Source: Promethearchaeota archaeon (lineage in GTDB: Archaea; Asgardarchaeota; Thorarchaeia; Thorarchaeales; Thorarchaeaceae). From it: a DNA stretch of 34,650 nt. The stretch spans positions 1 to 34,650 of the forward strand of contig WJMJ01000120.1 in the NCBI GenBank assembly GCA_014728035.1. Reading direction: 5' to 3'. The notes under the pieces were generated by a model. That model was not told the origin of the DNA and ran no database searches. It saw nothing but the letters and a program-made list of their open reading frames with translations. The translations under genes and the position numbers were made by a program. Positions 25,641-33,916 of the stretch are shown piece after piece. The stretch's first letter is position 1. Each line of letters begins with the position of its first letter.

Positions 25641-26492
25641 TTGAGAAAAGGTGTATCTTGGCCCTTAGCTTGTTGGGGTTGTGGAACTGATAGGGATTTA
25701 CGCGGAACTGAATTATATCTAAAACGACGTGAAAAGAAATCAGAGATAGAATACAAAAGAATAGATTCAGAAGAAACCGATACAAGAAAACCTGCCATAT
25801 TTGCGCCTGCTATCATATGTTTATGTGAAAATTGTAAAGAATATGCAGACCAAGAACAAAAACGAATGACTTCCCTCTATAGAAATACTCTATTCGCGGG
25901 AATTATTCTAACCATCCTTCCAATAATTATTGCATTCTTTCTAAATATAAATCAAATAATGACTATAGACTTAGAAGGAGTTATTGCGCTTTTTTCATCA
26001 GGATTGGTTTTCCTCTGGATTCCAATTCTAATGTTTAAGGATTATAGAGATTATTCACTAGCATCTCCACACCATAGTTTCTATCAATTCCAACTCGGTG
26101 ATGGAGAACTGGCTTCCAAGTATCTATATTTTAGAAGTAAGAGTTTCTTCGAGAAGTTCAAAGGTCTCAACTCACATATTAGATTTGTATATAGAAAACC
26201 TGGCATCTATGTCCAACCACAAGAATCTACCAAATTGGATAGTCTACTCAACAAGATTGGCAATCTTACTTTTTGCTGTTTCTACCTCCTTCCAATTATA
26301 CTTGCAATTGCAATCGGATTTAGTGAACCAAACTGGGGGATAGCAGTAGTATTCATTCTAGCAATCCCACCAATTATTGTATACTTTGGGAGCAAATATT
26401 ATGTTTACAAAATGCAAACTCGTTACATTAGCAAGTGCAAAGAAACCTATCCAGGACTCGAAAGTGACATAGCTATTAGTTTTCTAGGATAA
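25641..26492 (+). CDS. Membrane protein with N-terminal zinc-ribbon-like cysteines
   Basis: This 283-residue protein has two cysteine pairs, CWGCG (11-15) and CLCENC (about 61-66), that could bind one zinc ion in a ribbon. Two membrane helices follow (about 84-106 and 116-132), then a soluble stretch (about 135-205) and two more helices (about 210-255). A short hydrophilic tail ends the protein. It starts at TTG, with GAGGT 6 nt upstream. A compact inverted repeat (AGGATAA and TTATCCT, 26486-26503) overlaps the stop codon. I do not recognise the family; a sensor or assembly role at the membrane is only a guess. Confidence 0.65.
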   Translation: MRKGVSWPLACWGCGTDRDLRGTELYLKRREKKSEIEYKRIDSEETDTRKPAIFAPAIICLCENCKEYADQEQKRMTSLYRNTLFAGIILTILPIIIAFFLNINQIMTIDLEGVIALFSSGLVFLWIPILMFKDYRDYSLASPHHSFYQFQLGDGELASKYLYFRSKSFFEKFKGLNSHIRFVYRKPGIYVQPQESTKLDSLLNKIGNLTFCCFYLLPIILAIAIGFSEPNWGIAVVFILAIPPIIVYFGSKYYVYKMQTRYISKCKETYPGLESDIAISFLG

Positions 26493-26600
26493 CCATTTAT
26501 CCTAATAGTTACTAGCTGTTACCTCTTGTTCCTGCGAAATTTACGCTGAAGTCAAAGTATATACCTATTTTAGAATAAGAAAGCACAGTGAAGTGTAAAC

Positions 26601-26879
26601 ATGATTCCAGTATCTAAATATTTCAATGACGGATCTGGTGATGTCGATTTAAGCTCTAGAAATAAAGAACAGCTTATGAGCAGTGTTTTATACTGTATAA
26701 TTTCAATCGTTCTTTTCAGCATCGCTTTTCTGATACGAGACCCTAATATTGCTAATCTTGTTCCCTTTGGAGACCTTGGAATCATAGCTATAAACGTCAT
26801 CATTATTGTGTCTATTGTATTTCTATGTATTTGGCAAGGAATTCCCTGTTCAAAAATACAGAGAAGAAGAAAACCATAG
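26601..26879 (+). CDS. Small membrane protein with two helices
   Basis: This 92-residue protein has a polar N terminus (about 1-28), two hydrophobic helices (about 29-45 and 52-78) and a basic tail (KIQRRRKP). The ATG is preceded by GTGAAG a few bases upstream. It has no recognisable motif. It follows the zinc-ribbon membrane protein on the same strand by about 110 bp and could share its transcript. Confidence 0.5.
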   Translation: MIPVSKYFNDGSGDVDLSSRNKEQLMSSVLYCIISIVLFSIAFLIRDPNIANLVPFGDLGIIAINVIIIVSIVFLCIWQGIPCSKIQRRRKP

Positions 26880-26935
26880 ATTCATGTACTGAAAGTTAGT
26901 ATATCCAAGGGATAACTGAAAAATAGTACTAGGGG

Positions 26936-27466
26936 ATGATTCGAATGATAGACTATATTGGATTAACTAAGACTGATCTGTTCACTTTTTTCAATCTCAG
27001 TGAGATAAACAGGGCGAAGACAGAAGATGAGGTGGTTCGCATTTCTCTTAAGCCTGGTGGATACCAAGAGCATATCGATATTGAGATTAAGGTTGACAAA
27101 GACGGAAGCATCCTGCGAGCAGATTTATTCTTAGATAGGGATTGGATAGGTGATTGGAAATCAGTTAACCCCTTTGGAAAAGATATTGCAAAAAGTTTCA
27201 TCGAATGCATGTATACGAACTTTGAGAAACCACAAATTAGAAGTCTTGTATCCGCTATTTGGACACTGAAGGGAGTGAATGATGAAGTCATATCATTACA
27301 TTCAGAAAGTCGGACAAAATTTGATGCTGAAACCCAAAAAGCTATTGATGTATACACTGGAAAAGAAAAACTCTTTCAGAAGATGTTAGACCATTCTGAA
27401 ATAATGCTAGAGAATGTCAGACACAGAGGAAAAGAAAGACTCCACATCACAATTTCAACATTCTAA
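26936..27466 (+). CDS. Hypothetical soluble protein
   Basis: This 176-residue protein of mixed strands and helices carries no motif I recognise. The central part (VVRISLKPGGYQEHIDIEI, then DKDGSILRADLFLDRDWIG) reads as a beta-sheet. The second half is helical, with SIAKSF-like and KLFQKMLDHSEIM segments. Two start codons are possible: ATG at 26936, and ATG at 26945 with GGGG nine bases upstream; the second is slightly better supported. It stands alone between the small membrane protein and the DNA ligase. Confidence 0.6.
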   Translation: MIRMIDYIGLTKTDLFTFFNLSEINRAKTEDEVVRISLKPGGYQEHIDIEIKVDKDGSILRADLFLDRDWIGDWKSVNPFGKDIAKSFIECMYTNFEKPQIRSLVSAIWTLKGVNDEVISLHSESRTKFDAETQKAIDVYTGKEKLFQKMLDHSEIMLENVRHRGKERLHITISTF

Positions 27467-27546
27467 ATTCAATTTTGACCTTTTCAGAAATACAAATGAT
27501 ACTGCTTTCGAAAGCGTAAAATGAACACAGATTTGCACACTTGATA

Positions 27547-29226
27547 ATGACGGATTTCATTGAAGTTGCTAAACTATTAGATGGGATACGCGTAGAGAGC
27601 AGTAGAAAAAAGAAGGTCACATCAATTGCATCATTTCTTCGAAAGTTAGAACCAATGTCTATCTATCCAGCAACACTCTTTGTGTCAGGTCGTGTATTTT
27701 CTGAAACCGATTCACGCAATCTCAACTTATCATGGAAAGGAATCAGTAAGGCAATGGAAGAAGCTTTTGGTATAAAACCTGATGATTTAGCTAAGTATTA
27801 TGACGGAGATGCAGGTGAAGCAGTAGAGAACTATCTGAAACAAGATGATCTTATTGTTCAATCTACTCTTTTCTCAGAGCCACTTACTATCCGGTCTGTA
27901 TTTAGAGACCTCAGTCGATTAGCGTCATACTCAGGTAAAGGTTCGAAAAAAGCACGCGAAGGTATCGTCCAGAATATGATTAGTGAAGCTTCACCTCAAG
28001 AAGCGAAGTATATTGTATCTCTTCTTCTTGGTGACTTGCGTACCGGAGTTTCAGAGGGACTCGTGTTAGAATGTATTTCAGAGGCATTTGAAATCGACTC
28101 CCATCTTATAAGACGGGCTCTTGGATTCTTAGGTGACATAGGACGCGTCGCTGAGATAGCTGCTGTGGATGGACAAAGTGGAATTGAAGAGGTCAAGATT
28201 GAAATCTTTACTCCTATCAAACCTATGCTTGCTGTACCGATTGACAATCCTGAAGAACTTCTTGAATCCGAAGATGGCCCATTCAGTTTTGAACCAAAAT
28301 ATGATGGAGCTCGAGTTCAAATCCATATCAATAAAAATAGTTGTCGAATATTCTCTCGCCGTCTCCTTGAGGTAACAGATAGTTTACCAGATATAGTTCA
28401 TCTTGTTCGATCTGTATTTCTGAAAGAAGATGCAATTTTTGATGGGGAGGTCATTGCTGTAAATGAGAATGGTGTCCCGTATCCCTTCCAAGTTGTGATG
28501 CGTCGATTTGGCCGAACAAAAGGAACCGAAGAAGCCAGTAGAAGAGTAAAACTTCAACTCCGAGTATTCGATATCCTTTACCTTAACAGTGAGATGCTTG
28601 TTGATGATGCATATTTCAAACGAAGAGTCAATCTGATAGACTCTTTGCCAGAGGAATATGTCACACCATCGAAAATGATGAAGAATATTGATAGTATCCA
28701 AGAAATGTTTTCTACCAGCAAGAAACAAGGTCACGAGGGCTTAATGATAAAGAAGATCAACTCTCCTTATCAACTTGGCAAACGTGGTAGATATTGGTTC
28801 AAACTCAAGCACAATCTTGAAACCCTTGACTTGGTAATTGTTGCAGCTGAATGGGGACATGGTAGAAGAAATGATTGGTTGTCTGATTACCATCTTGCAG
28901 TCTATGATTCCGAGAATGGAGATTATGTAATGATAGGAAAGACATTCAAGGGTCTCACTGATGCTGAATTTGAACAGATGACTCGACGTCTTCTTTCACT
29001 TGAAACAAGCAGGTCGAAAGGGATAGTGACTGTAAAACCAGAGGTCGTTGTAGAAGTTCTAGCTTCTGAAATTCAAGATAGTCCTACCTATGAATCAGGT
29101 ATGGCTCTTCGGTTTGCAAGGATAGTACATATTCGCGATGATAAAGCACCTAGTGATGCTACCACACTTGAGGATCTTCATTCAATTTACTCTTCTCAAT
29201 TCAAGTACAAGGCTAAGTTAGAATGA
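27547..29226 (+). CDS. lig: Archaeal ATP-dependent DNA ligase
   Basis: This protein of 559 residues joins nicks in DNA during replication and repair. It has the archaeal/eukaryotic ligase I arrangement: an N-terminal helical DNA-binding domain (about 1-205), the nucleotidyltransferase domain (about 225-410) and an OB-fold domain (about 415-555). The AMP-accepting lysine lies in EPKYDGARVQIH (Lys251). Further motifs are FDGEV, EGLMIKK and WFKLK. The C-terminal end contains YESGMALRFARIVHIRDDK, the usual family ending, so the gene is complete. The frame opens at a TTG at 27541, but the ATG at 27547 gives the usual MTDF start. It appears monocistronic. Confidence 0.95.
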   Translation: MTDFIEVAKLLDGIRVESSRKKKVTSIASFLRKLEPMSIYPATLFVSGRVFSETDSRNLNLSWKGISKAMEEAFGIKPDDLAKYYDGDAGEAVENYLKQDDLIVQSTLFSEPLTIRSVFRDLSRLASYSGKGSKKAREGIVQNMISEASPQEAKYIVSLLLGDLRTGVSEGLVLECISEAFEIDSHLIRRALGFLGDIGRVAEIAAVDGQSGIEEVKIEIFTPIKPMLAVPIDNPEELLESEDGPFSFEPKYDGARVQIHINKNSCRIFSRRLLEVTDSLPDIVHLVRSVFLKEDAIFDGEVIAVNENGVPYPFQVVMRRFGRTKGTEEASRRVKLQLRVFDILYLNSEMLVDDAYFKRRVNLIDSLPEEYVTPSKMMKNIDSIQEMFSTSKKQGHEGLMIKKINSPYQLGKRGRYWFKLKHNLETLDLVIVAAEWGHGRRNDWLSDYHLAVYDSENGDYVMIGKTFKGLTDAEFEQMTRRLLSLETSRSKGIVTVKPEVVVEVLASEIQDSPTYESGMALRFARIVHIRDDKAPSDATTLEDLHSIYSSQFKYKAKLE

Positions 29227-29606
29227 TTTATTCAAAATCATATCTCTGCAAGTAATAAAACCTGTATCGTTGGACTTTATTTTTGTTCACACTCTGTTTC
29301 ATCTAGATTCTAGTCAATATCCTAAATTGATAGGGAGGTGATACTGGGCATTAGCCTGCGATATTTAGTAAGAAATGCCGATTTTTAGAAGGCTACTTTT
29401 CTTAAGGGGGGTACGGGGGGATTCTGGTAGAGCTTCAGAAAGAAAAAATTAACAATAGTTATTATTTCATATATGAAGTGCTTACTATTTGTTTTTATGA
29501 AACTTAAAATACTCATATCTTGTGAGAAGAACAAATAGTTGCAGATCAATTATGATAATCAAAATAGTATTATAATTCAAATAGTGGGTCTACAACAGTT
29601 AACAAG
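29227..29606. other. Intergenic region with G-rich motif
   Basis: Apart from two runs of six G separated by TAC (29406-29420), unusual in this AT-rich window, there is a ribosome-binding-site-like GGGAGGTGAT near 29333 followed by only a 16-codon frame. The stretch 29450-29600 is AT-rich and may hold the promoter of the next gene. No RNA gene is evident. Confidence 0.45.
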
Positions 29607-29615
29607 GTGCTTTCT

Positions 29616-30266
29616 GTGAGTAGAGAGAGATTTGCAAATGATATCGATGAGTTCATCAAAAGACTTACAGATGCATCGGATCAGTCCTACAAGAAAAAAC
29701 TCACTCCAGTAAGAAATCGACTTTTGAAGCTAAAGGAAAGAAATCTTGTAAGAATTAATCATAGCATACTAGAGATATTGTGTGCATGGCATCTGATCAA
29801 ATTAAATTATGATGTTGATGTGGAAAAAAGGATAGGAGATAGCATTCTCATTGCGGATATCATTGCTAGAAATGAAGTGGAAAGTAATTCACTACTTGTA
29901 GAAGTTGAAACTGGTTTTGTACCCCCATCAGCAGCAATGAATCCAAGACATTACAGAATGGTGCGAATTGCATCAAAATTGGCACGATACAGTGGACATT
30001 ACCCAAATTTTGCTTTAGCTACCCCTGTATATCATCTCCTCCAAGTACCCTATACATTGCTCAAGGAACCAGGTTTACGAAGGAAAGGTGAATTATTTCA
30101 ACTCAAAAGACTGTGCGACCAATATTATCAAGATCCACCAATAACCTACGAGGACCTAAAAAAAGCCGAGCTTGATAGAATATTTCTTATGAATGTCGAT
30201 GACCTTGAAGTAACATCTCTCTCTTCAGATTTGTACCTTGAGTTACTTTTGGACCTAGGTGTTTGA
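29616..30266 (+). CDS. PD-(D/E)XK nuclease-like protein
   Basis: This protein of 216 residues has the core order of PD-(D/E)XK folds: an acidic helix (SILEILCAWHLIKLNYDV, Glu53), the first strand, Asp81 in IADII, and LLVEVET with Glu96 and Glu98 on the next strand, followed by a helix carrying RIASKLARYS. Glu98 stands where the motif usually has Lys, which is known in some members but may mean altered or lost cleavage. I chose the GTG at 29616, with GGTG 6 nt upstream, over the GTG at 29607. It follows the DNA ligase on the same strand after 390 bp. A DNA-repair or restriction-like role is possible; the fold assignment itself is moderately sure. Confidence 0.6.
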   Translation: MSRERFANDIDEFIKRLTDASDQSYKKKLTPVRNRLLKLKERNLVRINHSILEILCAWHLIKLNYDVDVEKRIGDSILIADIIARNEVESNSLLVEVETGFVPPSAAMNPRHYRMVRIASKLARYSGHYPNFALATPVYHLLQVPYTLLKEPGLRRKGELFQLKRLCDQYYQDPPITYEDLKKAELDRIFLMNVDDLEVTSLSSDLYLELLLDLGV

Positions 30267-30296
30267 AATTCACCATTGTTACGTATATACCCCAAA

Positions 30297-30308
30297 ACTT
30301 AATTGATT
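30297..30308 (+). promoter_or_regulatory. TATA-like element upstream of the candidate ncRNA
   Basis: The AT-rich AACTTAATTGAT is centred about 25 nt before 30328, where the closing helix of the RNA begins. An alternative, GTATATAC, lies at 30283-30290. Confidence 0.45.
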
Positions 30309-30327
30309 ATGTGAGTATACTATATTT

Positions 30328-30558
30328 AGCCACTTGAGAAGTACGCTAACAATAGACGTACTGAGTCTGTTCATGTTGGACTAGACCATCAACTCGGTTA
30401 GCAGATGGTCCCGTATCAAAGACAGCATGGATGACTGGCCGACGAAAAGAGGTGTCAAATGATTGCTGCAGTTTCGATAGGCAGCAACTGTGTTAGAACG
30501 ACACCAATATTCGAGACAGATAGAGTCGGAGTCTATTGAGGCTTAGGCTCAAGTGGCT
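30328..30558 (+). ncRNA. Probable structured non-coding RNA, about 230 nt, family unknown
   Basis: An 11-bp perfect helix closes the molecule: AGCCACTTGAG (30328-30338) with CTCAAGTGGCT (30548-30558). Inside are AGTACG/CGTACT (30340-30345, 30357-30362), GACCATC/GATGGTC (30384-30390, 30404-30410), and GGTGTC/GACACC (30451-30456, 30500-30505) enclosing TTGCTGC/GCAGCAA (30463-30469, 30481-30487), plus a short ATAGA/TCTAT stem. Its GC content looks higher than the flanks, it has no long open frame, a TATA-like element sits 25 nt upstream, and a T-rich stretch follows. It does not show the conserved CR-I sequence of RNase P RNA or the tetraloop region of SRP RNA, so I leave it unnamed. Confidence 0.62.
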
Positions 30559-30635
30559 TCTTTATTTTCGAACAAACTTTGATTAAGTCAGATTAACTTT
30601 TTATCCCGATAGAATTTTATTAGACTTGATGTCAA

Positions 30636-31262
30636 TTGGATTTAGATTTTGAAATAAGAGAGCTGGGACTCACTTCTAAGATAGCTAGATTGATAGATTC
30701 TGAACATACTAAAATCCTCAATAAGATATTGGATTTTACAGTAAATGAGCAAAATGGTCAATTTAGACGTGATTGCCAGTGGCGATATCATGACATGATA
30801 GGTATCGAGTTAGGAACGAAGGGGCATCCACTTTCAACAACAAGAGGAGAGCAAGTATCTGTAAAGAAGGTTGAAGAAATTCACATTGGACAGCCTCATT
30901 TAAACAGGACCTACACAATTTTGGATGGATCTTATCCAGCTTTTCTAAATGATGTTTTACATAACCATCTTGGTGATTCAAGTTGGCTTCTCCCATCAAA
31001 AAGACTTGGACGAAATACGGTCTATGAAGGACAATTAGCAGCGATTCTTATTCTGATAAATCATGCCTGGCGAGATATCTATGAATTCACAATCACAGCC
31101 AAAGACCTTAGTTGGATGGTGGATTATAATCACCATCACTCAGTTTTGATCTATGGGGATGAAGTGGCTGCAAGAGCAAAATTTCTCAGTGAAGAGAGAA
31201 GAAAATGGCGAGATAAAATACTCAGTCTAAGCTATTATCCAAAAAGTACGAAAGGAACATAA
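30636..31262 (+). CDS. Hypothetical protein
   Basis: This 208-residue protein starts at TTG, probably on a nearly leaderless transcript. The N-terminal third is helical; the centre contains strands (HIGQPHLNRTYTIL) and a WLLPSKRLGRNTVYEGQLAA segment leading to a hydrophobic helix. Histidines cluster in HNHLG and in DYNHHHS, and might bind metal, but they do not form a motif I know. Its end lies 5 bp from the convergent lplB gene. I cannot assign a function. Confidence 0.6.
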   Translation: MDLDFEIRELGLTSKIARLIDSEHTKILNKILDFTVNEQNGQFRRDCQWRYHDMIGIELGTKGHPLSTTRGEQVSVKKVEEIHIGQPHLNRTYTILDGSYPAFLNDVLHNHLGDSSWLLPSKRLGRNTVYEGQLAAILILINHAWRDIYEFTITAKDLSWMVDYNHHHSVLIYGDEVAARAKFLSEERRKWRDKILSLSYYPKSTKGT

Positions 31263-31267
31263 AATTT

Positions 31268-31555
31268 CTATGATTCTGAAAGATTACTAGCTATCAGTAT
31301 AGCTTTCGCAATAGATGACCCGTCAGCACCAATCAGAGTAGCTTTTGATTCGCTTAAAAATGAGTCAATGTCGCTTGACAAAATCTCTTCATCAAGTGGT
31401 TTTCCAGCAAGATGATCTTCTAGTTCAACTATAGTATTTTCAGGATGAAGGAAGAAGTCTCCTAATATCATTACTCTCTTAATTTTACCATGTTCAACCC
31501 ATAATTTGATTTTGAGAAGTTTTCCATTGGGAATTTTGTAAGTACTCTCTTTCAT
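31268..31555 (-). CDS. lplB: Lipoate-protein ligase accessory subunit (C-terminal domain)
   Basis: This protein of 95 residues corresponds to the C-terminal domain of bacterial LplA, encoded separately as in Thermoplasma. It contains KIPNGKLLKIKLWVEHGKI, then ILGDFFLHPENTIVELEDHLAG, the characteristic sequence of that domain. It is needed with LplA to activate lipoate with ATP. I chose the ATG at 31555: AGGTGA lies a few bases upstream, and the lplA stop codon is just 5 bp before the start. It is the last gene of the lipS-lplA-lplB operon. Confidence 0.9.
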   Translation of the reverse strand: MKESTYKIPNGKLLKIKLWVEHGKIKRVMILGDFFLHPENTIVELEDHLAGKPLDEEILSSDIDSFLSESKATLIGADGSSIAKAILIASNLSES

Positions 31556-31560
31556 GGTGT

Positions 31561-32328
31561 TCACCTTGATAGATTCCATTCGTTCGTAGAATACTTGCTT
31601 TCTACTAGTTCTTCGGCCATATTCATCTCGCGTTGAGTAAGTCGAAGATCATCAAATTCAATATCAAGAGCGCTCTTGAATCCGTTGCGTAATGCTTCTT
31701 CTAATCTTCCGAAATTGATTTCTCCTCCAAGAATCTCTTCAATTGAAATCACTCTATCTTTTACATCAGCAATCATCTTGTCTGAGATTTTTTCTTCAGG
31801 TACCTTTAGAACCGAGAACATTTTTCGTACATCGAGTTTTCGTAAAATGGTACCATGTTGTAAAAGACACCGTTTCTGTCTGGTCTGAGCGTTACCTGAA
31901 ATTTTCTTTCCGTGTGAAGTAATGTCATTGATAGGTTTGAATTCCGATTCAATCCCTAGATGAGCTAACCCGTTGATGAGACCCTGACAAATCATCTGAT
32001 AAGACTCAAGAATATCATCTGGTGCTAACCTGTGTTCTATGGGCACTATCAGACTGTAAGTAATCTCGCCCTGATAGTCGTGGTATACAGCACCACCACC
32101 AGTTACTCTTCTAATGTAGTCAATACCATGATTATTACAGTATTCAAGATCTACTTCATCTCTCATACCTTGAAATGTACCAATTGAGACCGCGGAAGGT
32201 TTCCAGCGATAGAATCTCAGGGTTGGTTGAACATCGCCCTCTCTAACTGAATGCATTACTGCCTCATCAATTGCCATATTTTCATATGCAGTATGAGTCT
32301 CACAACTAACACATCTAAATCGCTCCAA
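31561..32328 (-). CDS. lplA: Lipoate-protein ligase, catalytic subunit
   Basis: This 255-residue enzyme attaches lipoate to the E2 or H proteins of 2-oxoacid dehydrogenases or the glycine cleavage system. It has ENMAIDEAV (16-24), RRVTGGGAVYH (73-83) for substrate binding, the catalytic lysine in KISGNAQ (Lys142) and LLQHGTIL. The C-terminal domain of bacterial LplA is missing here but is encoded by the next gene, so the enzyme works as a pair. The start is TTG directly after the lipS stop codon (TGA-TTG), suggesting coupled translation. An octanoyl-transferase role (LipM-like) is the alternative, but the neighbouring LplB domain favours ligase. Confidence 0.9.
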   Translation of the reverse strand: MERFRCVSCETHTAYENMAIDEAVMHSVREGDVQPTLRFYRWKPSAVSIGTFQGMRDEVDLEYCNNHGIDYIRRVTGGGAVYHDYQGEITYSLIVPIEHRLAPDDILESYQMICQGLINGLAHLGIESEFKPINDITSHGKKISGNAQTRQKRCLLQHGTILRKLDVRKMFSVLKVPEEKISDKMIADVKDRVISIEEILGGEINFGRLEEALRNGFKSALDIEFDDLRLTQREMNMAEELVESKYSTNEWNLSR

Positions 32329-33312
32329 TCATGTCACCATTCCTGTGTCTTCAATAGCTTCTGTTAATTCATCCTCATTAAGTTGTCTGGGAAAGTTGTA
32401 CATAATCCCACCTGGACGTTCATTGTAGTATGGTCTATTGCATCCAGGGCACCCAGAAACCCGAAAAGCCAATCCATTTCTAAGATGATTCATCAGCTCT
32501 TCAGCATCCATGTTAATACGAATCTCTCCCCCTTCGTAAAAGACCTCGTCTCTTGAAATAATTCTATGAGCTATAAGATACCTCAGTACCTGTATTCTTC
32601 GATATACATGCAAATCCGGAGGTTCGTTTTCTTCTAGTTCAGTTCCTTGCACTGGAGTAAATGCAAAGAGTCCAACTGAAACACCTCGACTATACATATC
32701 CAATATGAACTCTGCAGCTTCGCGTTCAGACTCACCGAGCCCAACTATTAGATGAGTTGTCACATGTTGCTTTCCAAAAATGTCAGTTGCTAGCTCAAGA
32801 GTTCTAAGATGGGTCTCGTAGCGATAATCTGATCCAACTTCAGAACCTTTGATTGATTCGAAGAGATAATCGGTACAAGCATCAATTGCAACTCCAATAT
32901 TATTTGCTCCTGCATCATGTATTTTTTGCATGTCAGTTTTTGATACCGGATGGATACAGACTGAGATTTGTGTCTTTGTGAATTCTCTAATAGCTTGAAT
33001 GATTGCAACAGTATCATCTACAACATTATCGTAGTTAAGACACTGAATACAAATTCTTCCAAGTTGGGTCTCTCTAAGCTTTGCCAAAACATTAGTAAAA
33101 GAATGGGTTGGCCAAGCTATCCTTGATAAACGATCACTTGAAGACCTACTTCCTCTCGCTTGAGGACAAAATGCACAGTTAGCTTCACATTTTCCCTCAT
33201 GATGAGTCATTATGAATCCGGTTGTGAAGTATTCTCCGGGTTCACCTTTTTCCAGTCCCAAGGTCATGGCCGTACCGATGGATAGTCTTACCTCTTGAAC
33301 CATTTTCTTCAC
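32329..33312 (-). CDS. lipS: Radical SAM protein, archaeal lipoyl synthase subunit (LipS-type)
   Basis: This 327-residue radical SAM enzyme has the cluster motif CEANCAFC (Cys42, Cys46, Cys49) followed by PQA, and SAM-binding features such as HLIVGLGESE. A second cysteine pair, SGCPGCNRPYYNERPGG (Cys288, Cys291), is near the C terminus. This architecture fits the archaeal two-protein lipoyl synthase (LipS1/LipS2), unrelated in detail to bacterial LipA and often listed as biotin-synthase-like. The operon with lplA and lplB supports sulphur insertion into protein-bound octanoyl groups. The second LipS subunit is not in the window. The start is GTG at 33312 on a probable leaderless transcript; ATG at 33303 is possible. 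Confidence 0.82.
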   Translation of the reverse strand: MKKMVQEVRLSIGTAMTLGLEKGEPGEYFTTGFIMTHHEGKCEANCAFCPQARGSRSSSDRLSRIAWPTHSFTNVLAKLRETQLGRICIQCLNYDNVVDDTVAIIQAIREFTKTQISVCIHPVSKTDMQKIHDAGANNIGVAIDACTDYLFESIKGSEVGSDYRYETHLRTLELATDIFGKQHVTTHLIVGLGESEREAAEFILDMYSRGVSVGLFAFTPVQGTELEENEPPDLHVYRRIQVLRYLIAHRIISRDEVFYEGGEIRINMDAEELMNHLRNGLAFRVSGCPGCNRPYYNERPGGIMYNFPRQLNEDELTEAIEDTGMVT

Positions 33313-33373
33313 GGATTGTTGATATTTCCTTCTCTATAATCATATCGCATAAATTACAAACCAGTCAGATTTT

Positions 33374-33820
33374 TCAAAATGGAAACTCAATTATTTTTTT
33401 CTTCCATATGAAATTACTATATGCACAACCTTCGTTTTCGTACATAGGCACCATATCGCCTTCTGCAATGAAGATTCGTATTATTTCTGAGAAGATGTCA
33501 TGCCATATATCCGTCAAGGCTTCTTCAAATGGGACACCATGCTTTTCAGAAGTAGTTCCCTTGTATTCTTCTTCTAACAGGGATAATTGATTCTGCATAG
33601 ATTCTACAATTATTTCCTCAGTCAATGAATTGAGTCGTTGAAGTGGTACTTCATCATCAGAAGTAAGGATTATTGTTTTTGGAATCCATTCGTCATCTTT
33701 TATGGTAATAATACCACCATCAATCAAGTACTGTTCAATTGTTTCAATTTCATTTGGTTGCAGATTCAATTTCTTTCCTATGATTTCTCTGGTTAATGTT
33801 CCTGAACATATTAAATCCAT
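33374..33820 (-). CDS. C-terminal part of a broken winged-helix protein
   Basis: The frame begins at an ATG inside a helix: coding-like sequence continues upstream in the same frame (NNFDKPKELALTIASF, then ASFRFLNK) back to the TGA at 33917-33919 with no ATG, GTG or TTG. The protein starts with a winged helix (MDLICSGTLTREIIGKK, then ETIEQYLIDGGIITIKDDEW) followed by a helical domain. The frame and domain pattern show that it belongs with the gene at 33917, either as one gene broken by a stop codon or as a remnant. Its function is a transcription-regulator-like one at most; the ligand is unknown. Confidence 0.6.
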   Translation of the reverse strand: MDLICSGTLTREIIGKKLNLQPNEIETIEQYLIDGGIITIKDDEWIPKTIILTSDDEVPLQRLNSLTEEIIVESMQNQLSLLEEEYKGTTSEKHGVPFEEALTDIWHDIFSEIIRIFIAEGDMVPMYENEGCAYSNFIWKKKIIEFPF

Positions 33821-33916
33821 TATCTTATTCAGAAAACGGAATGAGGCGATTTGCGAGAAAGAAGCAATGGTAAGAGCGAGTTCTTTTGGCTTATCGAAGT
33901 TATTGTAGATCGTCGT

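Noticed and set aside
30328..30558. RNase P RNA or SRP RNA
   Set aside because: The conserved sequences of these RNAs (GAGGAAAGTC-like in RNase P, the GGAA loop region of SRP) are not present.
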